From assembly GCA_937890525.1 (NCBI GenBank), contig CALADI010000008.1:1-63363 (forward strand): a stretch of DNA of 63,363 nt. The letters are read 5' to 3'. Both the position numbers and the translations under genes were made by a program. A model generated the notes under the pieces. It was not told the DNA's origin. It did no database searches and saw nothing but the letters and a program-made list of their open reading frames with translations. This document shows positions 24,165 through 31,393 of this stretch, in pieces (positions within the stretch are counted from its first letter, which is position 1; the number at the start of each line of letters is the position of its first letter). Origin of the DNA: an uncultured Clostridia bacterium (GTDB lineage: Bacteria; Bacillota; Clostridia; Oscillospirales; Oscillospiraceae).

Positions 24165-24664
24165 GTAAGATTCCTCCTGTTTCTGGCAATGAAAATAAAG
24201 GGAAGCTCCGCTACATGGCGCAGCTTGAGCCAGATGGTATGGTTGTGGATGGCACGCACCAGAATGGCCCGGACACCGCAGCACCGTGCTCCCAATGTAT
24301 CGGTGAAGATCTGATCCCCCGCAAGGGCGCACCGTTCCGGTTCTATCGCGAAGCGCTCCATACACGCCCGGATCCCTTTAGAAAAAGGCTTACGGGCGTG
24401 GGTGATGCAGTCAAGTCCGTACCGGGCACAAAAGATCTTGACCCGGTCATGCTTGCTGTTGGAAACCACACAAAGCTTCACCGGAGAATCCTGCATCCTT
24501 CTCAGCCACGCTGCCATCTCCGGCGTAGGTTCATCCGTGGTGTAAGGGACGATGGTATTGTCAAAATCCAGCATCAACAAATCCACTCCGGCATTCATCA
24601 GTTCCTCCGGGGTCAGATTGGTGACCGAATCCACGATGACCGTGGGCAATAACGAAAAGGGCAT
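24161..24664 (-). CDS. yqeG: YqeG family HAD-IIIA phosphatase
   Basis: The 167-residue protein is a HAD phosphatase of the YqeG type. It has the nucleophile motif DFDNT near residue 33, VVSNSK (motif II), the lysine of ARKPFSKG (motif III) and GDQIFTD (motif IV). Physiological substrate is unknown; a yeast relative is a phosphatidylglycerophosphate phosphatase. GGAGGAG lies four bases before the ATG. It heads a yqeG-pepP transcript with a good promoter and a leader of about 100 nt that contains a short overlapping open frame. Confidence 0.9.
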   Translation of the reverse strand: MPFSLLPTVIVDSVTNLTPEELMNAGVDLLMLDFDNTIVPYTTDEPTPEMAAWLRRMQDSPVKLCVVSNSKHDRVKIFCARYGLDCITHARKPFSKGIRACMERFAIEPERCALAGDQIFTDTLGARCCGVRAILVRAIHNHTIWLKLRHVAELPFIFIARNRRNLT

Positions 24665-24776
24665 GGTGCTCCTCCATGGTGATATAATGTGTGGTATGGA
24701 CTGCCATATGTTCCGCCCTCCTGCAAAGCAGGGTCAGGAAACGGCGGTAAGGCGTATCATCACGACCTTGGCAGTT

Positions 24777-24805
24777 ATTATAGCACATTCTCCCCTGTTT
24801 GTCCA
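24777..24805 (-). promoter_or_regulatory. yqeG-pepP promoter
   Basis: Minus-strand -35 TGGACA (24800-24805) and a consensus -10 TATAAT (24777-24782), spacer 17 bp. It lies just past the two tandem terminators that end rpsU transcription. Confidence 0.85.
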
Positions 24806-24830
24806 CAGATGGCGCTTCCCTCTGCAAACG

Positions 24831-24865
24831 AAAAAGCCGCACGGATCTCTCCATGCGGCTTTTTG
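24831..24865. terminator. Second hairpin terminator between rpsU and yqeG
   Basis: Stem AAAAAGCCGCA / TGCGGCTTTTT with a 12-nt loop and A/T runs on both sides. It backs up the rpsU terminator next to it. Confidence 0.85.
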
Positions 24866-24879
24866 ACTCGGGAACAGGA

Positions 24880-24914
24880 CAAACGAAAGACCCCCTGCCA
24901 ATGGCAGGGGGTCT
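24880..24914 (-). terminator. Intrinsic terminator of rpsU
   Basis: Stem AGACCCCCTGCCA / TGGCAGGGGGTCT with no unpaired loop beyond the tip bases, followed on the minus strand by TTTCGTTT. It starts 24 bases after the rpsU stop. Confidence 0.85.
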
Positions 24915-24937
24915 GAAGAGCATCATCAAGAGGGATC

Positions 24938-25120
24938 TTAGTAATACTTTCTCTTGTTCTTACGGGCAGCTTCAGACTTCTGCTTACGCTTCAGGCTGGG
25001 GCTGACATAATGCTCGCGCTTCTTCACTTCTGCGATAACGCCCTCCTTGGCACAGCTACGCTTGAAACGGCGCAGAGCGCTCTCCAGAGTTTCGTTCTCC
25101 TTAACGCGAATCTCAGACAT
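24938..25120 (-). CDS. rpsU: 30S ribosomal protein S21
   Basis: S21 is a small basic protein of the 30S head/platform region. The 60-residue protein starts SEIRVKENETLESALRRFKR and ends with a Lys/Arg-rich tail (KRKQKSEAARKNKRKYY), the standard length. The ATG at 25120 follows a GGAGGGAGGG Shine-Dalgarno. It is a single-gene transcript with consensus promoter and double terminator, unlike the rpsU-yqeY pairing of Bacillus. Confidence 0.97.
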   Translation of the reverse strand: MSEIRVKENETLESALRRFKRSCAKEGVIAEVKKREHYVSPSLKRKQKSEAARKNKRKYY

Positions 25121-25187
25121 TGTTTTCCCTCCCTCCGACAGCATCCGGCTAAATCCAGGATGCATTCAGAACCATATCGGCTTGTCT

Positions 25188-25216
25188 ATTGTATCTGATT
25201 ATCCGGAAGTTGTCAA
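25188..25216 (-). promoter_or_regulatory. rpsU promoter
   Basis: Minus-strand -35 TTGACA (25211-25216, exact consensus) and -10 TACAAT (25188-25193), spacer 17 bp. It lies in the 130-base gap after leuS, where I found no convincing GC-rich terminator for the long upstream operon. Confidence 0.87.
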
Positions 25217-25250
25217 GAAATATTTTCGTTTTTTGTCAAAAATATTCCGA

Positions 25251-27743
25251 TTACTTCACAATCAAATTGACCAGCTTATTCTTGACCACGATGGTCTTGA
25301 CAATAGACCCTGTCTGCTTCTCCAAGAACCGGGCAACCTTGTCCTCCTGCTTAGCGGCTTCCACCACTGCAGCATCATCGGAATCGGCATCCACGGTGAT
25401 GGTTCCACGGAGCTTGCCGTTGACCTGAACCGCCATGGTCACCTGAGCATCCACGCACTTTTCCTCGCTGTAAGCAGGCCATGCAGCCACGGAGCAAATG
25501 CCCTCGAAGCCCTTCTGCTCCCACAGTTCATCGCAGATATGGGGGGCAAAGGGAGACAGCAGAGAAAGGAAGGTCTTCAGCTCTGCCCGGTTGCAGTTCT
25601 TCTCGATCTGGTTCAGCAGAGTCATCAGCGCCGCAATGGCGGTGTTGGGCTTGAGGTTCTCAATATCGGCAGAGACCTTCTTGATGGTCTTGTGCATGGC
25701 GCTCATGTTGGTCTTGGAGTACTCCGTCTCCTGATCGGTCACACGCTGTGCCATGTTCCAAACCCGATCCAAGAACCGCTTGCAGCCCTTGACTGCTTCG
25801 TTGGACCAAGTGGCCACCTTCTCGAAGTCACCGATGAACATGATATACAGCCGCATGGTATCGGCGCCGTAGGTACGGATCACATCGTCAGGGTTGACTA
25901 CATTGCCCAAACTCTTGGACATCTTCACCGAGGGACGGTACACATCGCTGCCGTACTTGGCCAGCGCCGCATCCTTCTCCTCCTGAGTCTTGTAATTCTC
26001 GATATAGTGGGGGTTCTGTCCCAGGATCATGCCGTGGCTGGTGCGCTTGGCATAGGGCTCCTTGGTGGGCACCACACCGATGTCATACAGGAACTTGTGC
26101 CAGAACCGGGAATACAGCAGGTGCAGCGTGGTATGCTCCATGCCGCCGTTGTACCAATCCACCTGACCCCAGTACTTCAGCGCCTCCGGGGATGCCAGTG
26201 CCTCGTCATTGTGGGGATCCATATACCGCAGGAAGTACCAAGAAGAACCTGCCCACTGGGGCATGGTGTCGGTCTCCCGCTTGGCATCTGCGCCGCACTT
26301 GGGGCACTTGCAGTTGACCCAGTCGGTCATGGCCGCCAAGGGGCTTTCGCCGTCATCGGTGGGCTCATAGCACTCCACATCCGGCAGCAGCAGCGGAAGC
26401 TGGGACTCATCCATAGCCACCTCACCGCAATGGGGGCAATGAATGATGGGGATAGGCTCGCCCCAGTAGCGCTGACGGGAGAACACCCAGTCCCGGAGCT
26501 TGAAGTTGGTCTTTGCTTCACCGATGCCCTGCTGGGTGAGCCAGTCGATCATCGCAGGGATGGCATCTTTCACCGTCATCCCATTGAGGAACCCGGAATT
26601 CACCATGATCCCGGTGTCATCCTTCAGCGTGAAGGCAGCTTCCTGCACATTGCCGCCGGCAACCACCTCCACAATATCGCAGCCAAAGGCCTTGGCAAAG
26701 GCCCAGTCCCGATCGTCATGGGCAGGCACCGCCATGATGGCGCCGGTGCCATAGGTGGAGAGCACATAGTCGGAGATGAAGATGGGGATCTCCTTGCCGT
26801 TGGCGGGGTTGATGCCCTTCACGCCCTCCAGCTTCACGCCGGTCTTTTCCTTGTTCAGCTCGGTGCGCTCCAGATCGGACTTGGCAGCGGCAGCCGCCTG
26901 ATAAGCCCGGACTGCGTCGGCATTGCCCAGCTTGTCCATCCACTTCGCCACCAGAGCGTGCTCCGGGGACAGCACCATATAGGTTGCGCCGAACAGAGTG
27001 TCCGGCCGGGTGGTGTAGACCAGGATCTCATCGCCCAAGGTGGAGCGGAACTTGACCTCAGCGCCATGGCTGCGGCCGATCCAGTTGGTCTGCTGTGCCT
27101 TGACCCGGTCCACAAAATCCAGACCCTCCAGATCGTCGATCAGTCGGTCTGCGTACTTGGTGATCCGCAGCATCCACTGGCTCTTCTCCTTGCGAACCAC
27201 GGCAGAGCCGCAGCGCTCGCACACGCCCTCAACCACTTCCTCGTTGGCAAGGACACACTTACAGCTTGTGCACCAGTTCACCGGCATCTTTGCCTTGTAG
27301 GCAAGACCATTCTTGTAAAGCTGCAGGAAGATCCACTGGGTCCACTTGAAATACTTGGGGTCGGTGGTGTTGATCTCCCGATCCCAGTCAAAGCTGTAAC
27401 CCAGCGCCTTGAGCTGGCGGCGGAAATTGCGGATGTTGTTCTCCGTCACCACTCTGGGGTGGATATGGTTCTTGATGGCATAGTTCTCGGTGGGCAGACC
27501 GAAGGCGTCGTAACCCATGGGGAACAGGACATTCATCCCCTCCATCCGCTTTTTCCGGGCAATGATGTCCATGGCGGTATAGGGACGGGGGTGACCCACA
27601 TGCAGTCCTGCACCGCTGGGATAGGGGAACTCTACCAAGCCGTAGAATTTGGGCTTATCGCCGCCGTTCTCTGCGGCGTACAGGTTCTTCTCCTCCCAGA
27701 CATTCTGCCACTTCGCTTCGATCGCAGAAAAATCATAGTTCAT
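25251..27743 (-). CDS. leuS: Leucyl-tRNA synthetase
   Basis: LeuS charges tRNA-Leu. The 830-residue class Ia synthetase has the HIGH variant HVGHPRPYTAMD, the class motif KMSKS (SVKMSKSLGNVV) and the CP1 editing domain with its threonine-rich TTRPDTLFGATY loop. Two zinc-type Cys clusters are present: CTSCKC...CERCG and CPHCG...CPKCGADAK. The C-terminal domain ends GKLRGTITV...IVKNKLVNLIVK. It starts 31 bases after rsfS, too close for a T-box leader, so it depends on the upstream operon. Confidence 0.98.
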   Translation of the reverse strand: MNYDFSAIEAKWQNVWEEKNLYAAENGGDKPKFYGLVEFPYPSGAGLHVGHPRPYTAMDIIARKKRMEGMNVLFPMGYDAFGLPTENYAIKNHIHPRVVTENNIRNFRRQLKALGYSFDWDREINTTDPKYFKWTQWIFLQLYKNGLAYKAKMPVNWCTSCKCVLANEEVVEGVCERCGSAVVRKEKSQWMLRITKYADRLIDDLEGLDFVDRVKAQQTNWIGRSHGAEVKFRSTLGDEILVYTTRPDTLFGATYMVLSPEHALVAKWMDKLGNADAVRAYQAAAAAKSDLERTELNKEKTGVKLEGVKGINPANGKEIPIFISDYVLSTYGTGAIMAVPAHDDRDWAFAKAFGCDIVEVVAGGNVQEAAFTLKDDTGIMVNSGFLNGMTVKDAIPAMIDWLTQQGIGEAKTNFKLRDWVFSRQRYWGEPIPIIHCPHCGEVAMDESQLPLLLPDVECYEPTDDGESPLAAMTDWVNCKCPKCGADAKRETDTMPQWAGSSWYFLRYMDPHNDEALASPEALKYWGQVDWYNGGMEHTTLHLLYSRFWHKFLYDIGVVPTKEPYAKRTSHGMILGQNPHYIENYKTQEEKDAALAKYGSDVYRPSVKMSKSLGNVVNPDDVIRTYGADTMRLYIMFIGDFEKVATWSNEAVKGCKRFLDRVWNMAQRVTDQETEYSKTNMSAMHKTIKKVSADIENLKPNTAIAALMTLLNQIEKNCNRAELKTFLSLLSPFAPHICDELWEQKGFEGICSVAAWPAYSEEKCVDAQVTMAVQVNGKLRGTITVDADSDDAAVVEAAKQEDKVARFLEKQTGSIVKTIVVKNKLVNLIVK

Positions 27744-27774
27744 TCTTCAACACACCTCTCTGAAATATGATGGC

Positions 27775-28137
27775 TCACTCCCGGGTGATGATATCATCGA
27801 TGTTGACGAATTCCGCATCCGCCCAGAGCCGCTCCAAGCCGTAGAAGGCTCTTGCTTCCTCTGTAAACACATGGACAACGATGGAGCCGAAGTCCAGCAG
27901 CTCCCAAGAGTTGCCCCGGTGTCCCTCTCTGCCCAGCATGGGCTCGCCAAGCTGCTCCAAGGTATACTCTGCATAATCGCACAGAGTCTTGACATGGGTG
28001 CTGGAAGTACCGGTGCAGATCAGAAAATAATCCGCCAGACTGCTGACCTGATCGATCTTCAGCAGTTGGATGTTCATGCCCTTCTTGCTGTCCAGAGCCT
28101 TGGTCACCTCATAGGCGACTTCTTTAGCAGTTAACAT
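27775..28137 (-). CDS. rsfS: Ribosomal silencing factor RsfS
   Basis: RsfS binds ribosomal protein uL14 and blocks subunit joining in starved cells. The 120-residue protein has the family core DYFLICTGTSSTHVKTL and WELLDFGSIVVHVFTEEARAFYGLERLW. The ATG at 28137 has AAAGGA ahead of it. Order nadD-yqeK-rsfS-leuS is a standard Gram-positive cluster. Confidence 0.96.
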   Translation of the reverse strand: MLTAKEVAYEVTKALDSKKGMNIQLLKIDQVSSLADYFLICTGTSSTHVKTLCDYAEYTLEQLGEPMLGREGHRGNSWELLDFGSIVVHVFTEEARAFYGLERLWADAEFVNIDDIITRE

Positions 28138-28150
28138 AATATCTATCCTT

Positions 28151-29377
28151 TCATAGCCCTTCCGGCTGCAATGTGATTGATTCGTCCTCAAGCCTTACGC
28201 CCTGTTCCCGCAGGTATCGGGCTGCATCGATGGAATTCTGGGAGATCTGGCGCTTCTGCTCCCGAAGCTGGGAAAGCGTCATCTCCAGCCCCATCAGCAT
28301 TCCCTCATCCAAGCTCCTGTGTGCCGCAGCACGGAGCCGGTCCACCCCGGGGAAATTGCGGTTGACCTCGATATAATCCGCCAGATACAGGATCTTCTCC
28401 AGACGGCTCATAGCCGGTCTACCGGTGGTGTGGTAGCGGATGGCGGTGACCACCGCTTGATTCTCCCCAAAGACCTGCTCTGCCACCAGACTGCCGGTGA
28501 GCGCATGAAGCGTCTTGGGATTTTCTTGGGAAAATTTACTTAGCAATATATCATACTCGCTGCACAATGTCAATTGAAGGGGACCGTCCAGCGCCTTGGT
28601 GATGTCATGGAGCAGCCCGGCACGAGCGGCATCCACCTCATTTTCCCCATACTGGCGGGCCAGCTCCACCGCAGCGTCCCGGCAGCCCAGTACATGGGCC
28701 ACCCGGTTTTCCTTCAGAAGCTTGACCACCGTTTCCTCCAAGGCGTCCATGGGCAGATTTTTGTAGTCCCTGCCGGTATCGTACAGTCCCTGCGCCCGGA
28801 TATAATCACCCACGCCCGGGCACAGGTACGGGTCGGCGCAGCCAAAGATCAGCATACGGCGCAGATCCGTGGAAGATATGGCGGTCACGGGGTTGCAGAT
28901 GCGAACCACCCGGATCCCCATTTCCTCCAGACGCTCCTGCTGCCGGCACACCGCCTCCTGCTCCCCCCGCTCACCACGGTAGAATACCGCCAGCGTCACC
29001 TGATCGCTGATGGTGCGGTATTCGTGCCAAGTAAGAAAATTCAGGAACATATCCGTGCCCATCAGCAGAAACAGTTCCCCTTCCGGGTAGATCTTTCTGA
29101 TCTGGGTCACCGTGTCTGAGGTGTAGCTTTTCCCATCCCGCTGTAATTCCAGATCCAAAATCTCCGTCTTTTCCAGCCCCTTGGCAGACATCCGCAGCAT
29201 GTCCATGCGCTGCTGCGCTGTGGCTGCATCCTCCGGCATTTGCTTATGGGGCGCTATATTATTGGGGATCAGCAGCAAACGATCTAGTTTCAGCGCTTCA
29301 ATGGCATGGGCAGCCGCCCGCATATGTCCCACATGAGGCGGATTGTAGGTACCGCCGTAAATACCGATCCGTTCCAT
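28151..29377 (-). CDS. nadD: Fused nicotinate-nucleotide adenylyltransferase NadD and YqeK HD hydrolase
   Basis: The 408-residue protein joins two enzymes encoded by separate adjacent genes in Bacillus. Residues 1 to about 210 are NadD, with the nucleotidyltransferase motif GIYGGTYNPPHVGHM and the ISSTDLRR signature; it makes NaAD in NAD synthesis. From about 213 on it is a YqeK HD-domain hydrolase with metal ligands in RVAHVLG, GLLHDITK and YHTTGRP. YqeK homologues cleave diadenosine tetraphosphate symmetrically. There is no frameshift at the junction, so this is a genuine fusion. It lies 13 bases before rsfS. Confidence 0.93.
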   Translation of the reverse strand: MERIGIYGGTYNPPHVGHMRAAAHAIEALKLDRLLLIPNNIAPHKQMPEDAATAQQRMDMLRMSAKGLEKTEILDLELQRDGKSYTSDTVTQIRKIYPEGELFLLMGTDMFLNFLTWHEYRTISDQVTLAVFYRGERGEQEAVCRQQERLEEMGIRVVRICNPVTAISSTDLRRMLIFGCADPYLCPGVGDYIRAQGLYDTGRDYKNLPMDALEETVVKLLKENRVAHVLGCRDAAVELARQYGENEVDAARAGLLHDITKALDGPLQLTLCSEYDILLSKFSQENPKTLHALTGSLVAEQVFGENQAVVTAIRYHTTGRPAMSRLEKILYLADYIEVNRNFPGVDRLRAAAHRSLDEGMLMGLEMTLSQLREQKRQISQNSIDAARYLREQGVRLEDESITLQPEGL

Positions 29378-29401
29378 ATTCCGTTCCCCTTTCCGATGAA
29401 A

Positions 29402-29869
29402 TCAGTTCTCCCGAAGTGTCCGTTCCTTCTCCCGCTCGATGGCGCGATCGATGGCCTGCTGACGGAAGTACTCATTTCTGCGCTCCCGCTCGGCCTTGGC
29501 AGTCATCCGGCGGGCCTTGGCGCCCTTACGCACCGGGTTGGACTTGGCCACGCTGACGCTCTTATTCTTTGCCCGGCCCACCTGATTGCGCTGTGCCTGT
29601 AACTTCTGGCTCAGCCGGTAGATCACGAATTTGCTGCCTACCACGCTGACGCCATCGGCGCCGGTGGCTTCACAGATGGCATCGCTGACCTCTCTGGGAG
29701 AGAGCATAGCCGTTTCCAACACCTTGCCCTTCACCAGTTCCCGGTTTTCCAGTTGGATCTCCACATCCGCGATCAGCGCATCGCTGATGCCGCCCTTGCC
29801 CACGATCAGGGTCGTCTCTATTCCATTGGCCTGCGCCCGCAGGGCAGCCCGCTCTTTACTTGTCAGCAT
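29402..29869 (-). CDS. yhbY: YhbY-family CRM RNA-binding protein with basic C-terminal extension
   Basis: The first ~95 residues form a CRM domain (LTSKERAALRAQANGIE, LIVGKGGISDALI) like YhbY/YqeI, small proteins that bind the large ribosomal subunit precursor. The 155-residue length exceeds the usual ~95-100; the extra 60 residues are a strongly basic, probably helical tail (AKARRMTAKAERERRNEYF). The ATG at 29869 lies seven bases after AAGGAG, within the end of rdgB, so the genes overlap by 14 bases. Function in 50S assembly is inferred from the family. Confidence 0.9.
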   Translation of the reverse strand: MLTSKERAALRAQANGIETTLIVGKGGISDALIADVEIQLENRELVKGKVLETAMLSPREVSDAICEATGADGVSVVGSKFVIYRLSQKLQAQRNQVGRAKNKSVSVAKSNPVRKGAKARRMTAKAERERRNEYFRQQAIDRAIEREKERTLREN

Positions 29870-30461
29870 AGTCAAACTCCTTTAGTTTTTGATACAGCAG
29901 ATCCAGCGCCCTTGCCCGGTGGGAGACCTTGTTCTTCTCCTCCGGGGCAAGTTGGGCGAATCCGCAATTCTTGGGGGGATAATAGAAGATGGGATCATAG
30001 CCGAAGCCGTTCTCCCCCACCGGCTCCCGCAGCAGCATACCGTGTACCTCTCCTCTGGCCTGCACCTGCCGTCCGTCGGGCATCACCAAGGTGATGACGC
30101 AGACGAACTGCGCCTGACGCTGATCATCCGGCACATCCTCGGTGTTCTTCAGCAGCAGCATCATCCGACCGTGATCGTCCAGACTCTCGTCGAAGCCGTA
30201 CCGGGCAGAGTAGATCCCCGGCGCACCATTGAGGGCATCCACCGCAATGCCGGAGGCATCCGCCAGAGCGGGCATCCCGCTGGCACGCATGACTGCGTCC
30301 GCCTTCAGGAAGGAATTCTCCTCAAAAGTGGTGCCGGTCTCCTCCACATCCACATCAATGCCCAATTCCGACTGGAGCACCAATTCGATCCCCAGCTTTT
30401 CCAAAATGGCGCTGATCTCCACCAGCTTGTGCTGGTTTTTGCTTGCCAAAACGACTTTCAT
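29856..30461 (-). CDS. rdgB: Non-canonical purine NTP pyrophosphatase (RdgB/HAM1)
   Basis: This house-cleaning enzyme hydrolyses dITP, ITP and XTP. The 201-residue protein has the N-terminal LASKNQHKLVEI motif, the substrate region ALADASGIAVDALNGAPGIYSARY and the C-terminal GFGYDPIFYYP and SHRARAL blocks. The ATG at 30461 uses the AGGAGG inside the end of ftsY and lies one base after its stop. It overlaps yhbY by 14 bases. Confidence 0.96.
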   Translation of the reverse strand: MKVVLASKNQHKLVEISAILEKLGIELVLQSELGIDVDVEETGTTFEENSFLKADAVMRASGMPALADASGIAVDALNGAPGIYSARYGFDESLDDHGRMMLLLKNTEDVPDDQRQAQFVCVITLVMPDGRQVQARGEVHGMLLREPVGENGFGYDPIFYYPPKNCGFAQLAPEEKNKVSHRARALDLLYQKLKEFDYADK

Positions 30462-30462
30462 T

Positions 30463-31380
30463 TCATTCACCCTCCTGAAGCAGCGCATCCACAAAGGGAC
30501 GGGGCTGGAATACCATCAGATCGTCCGCCTGTTCTCCCACGCCGATGAATTTCACCGGGATCTGGAGACTGTCCGCCACAGCGATGACGATGCCGCCCTT
30601 GGCCGTGCCGTCCAGCTTGGTCAGCGCAATGGCGGTAACACCGGCGATCTCCTTAAACTGCTTGGCTTGGATCAATCCGTTCTGACCGGTGGTGCCGTCC
30701 AGCACCAGCAGGACTTCCTTGCTGGCTTCGGGCAGCTCCCGGTCGATGATCCGGCTGATCTTGTTCAGCTCGTTCATCAGATTTGCCTTGTTGTGCAGCC
30801 GTCCTGCCGTATCGCAGATGATCACATCCACATCTCTTGCCTTGGCTGCCCGGATGCCGTCAAACACCACGGAAGCAGGGTCGGCACCCTCGTTCTGGCG
30901 GACGATGCCGCAGCCGGCTCTGTCTGCCCAAATCTCCAACTGGTCTGCGGCAGCCGCCCGGAAGGTATCCCCCGCCACCAGCAGAACTTTCTTTCCCTGC
31001 CGGGTGAGCTGGGTGGCGATCTTGCCGATGGTGGTGGTCTTGCCCACGCCGTTGACGCCGATGACCAGGATCACCGCTGGCTTGGTGCTGATATCCAGAT
31101 CCATCTGCCCCACGCTGAGCATCTCCACCAGAATGTCCTTCAATGCCTGACGGGCATCCTCGGTGGTCTTGAGATGATTGGCACGGACCGCCTTGCGCAG
31201 TTCCTGCACCGCCTTGCCCGCCGTCTCCACGCCCAGATCCGCAAGGATCAAGCACTCCTCCAATTCATCGTAGAAGTCGTCGTCGATCTCCGAAAAGCCA
31301 GAAAAGACGCTGTCCAGCGTGGTGGACATTGCCTTTCTCGTCTTTGCCAGTCCCTCTTTGATCTTATCAAAAAAGCCCAT
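30463..31380 (-). CDS. ftsY: Signal recognition particle receptor FtsY
   Basis: FtsY docks SRP-ribosome complexes at the membrane. The 305-residue protein consists of the N and G domains with hardly any acidic A domain, as in many Gram-positives. G motifs are GVNGVGKTTTIGKIA, DTAGR and TKLDGTAKGG, and the C-terminal GVGEQADDLMVF closes the NG domain. It follows smc by 13 bases, as in the Bacillus rnc-smc-ftsY operon. Confidence 0.97.
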   Translation of the reverse strand: MGFFDKIKEGLAKTRKAMSTTLDSVFSGFSEIDDDFYDELEECLILADLGVETAGKAVQELRKAVRANHLKTTEDARQALKDILVEMLSVGQMDLDISTKPAVILVIGVNGVGKTTTIGKIATQLTRQGKKVLLVAGDTFRAAAADQLEIWADRAGCGIVRQNEGADPASVVFDGIRAAKARDVDVIICDTAGRLHNKANLMNELNKISRIIDRELPEASKEVLLVLDGTTGQNGLIQAKQFKEIAGVTAIALTKLDGTAKGGIVIAVADSLQIPVKFIGVGEQADDLMVFQPRPFVDALLQEGE

Positions 31381-31393
31381 ATCGATCCTCCTG

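Noticed and set aside
25047..27770. 907-codon open frame antisense to leuS, and similar long antisense frames (for example 48827-50809 and 30229-31524)
   Set aside because: They are shadows of GC-rich genes with strong codon bias. Their products are rich in His, Leu and Gly with no recognisable domain, and they lack Shine-Dalgarno sites.
27744..27774. T-box riboswitch before leuS
   Set aside because: Only 31 bases separate rsfS from leuS, too few for a T-box leader.
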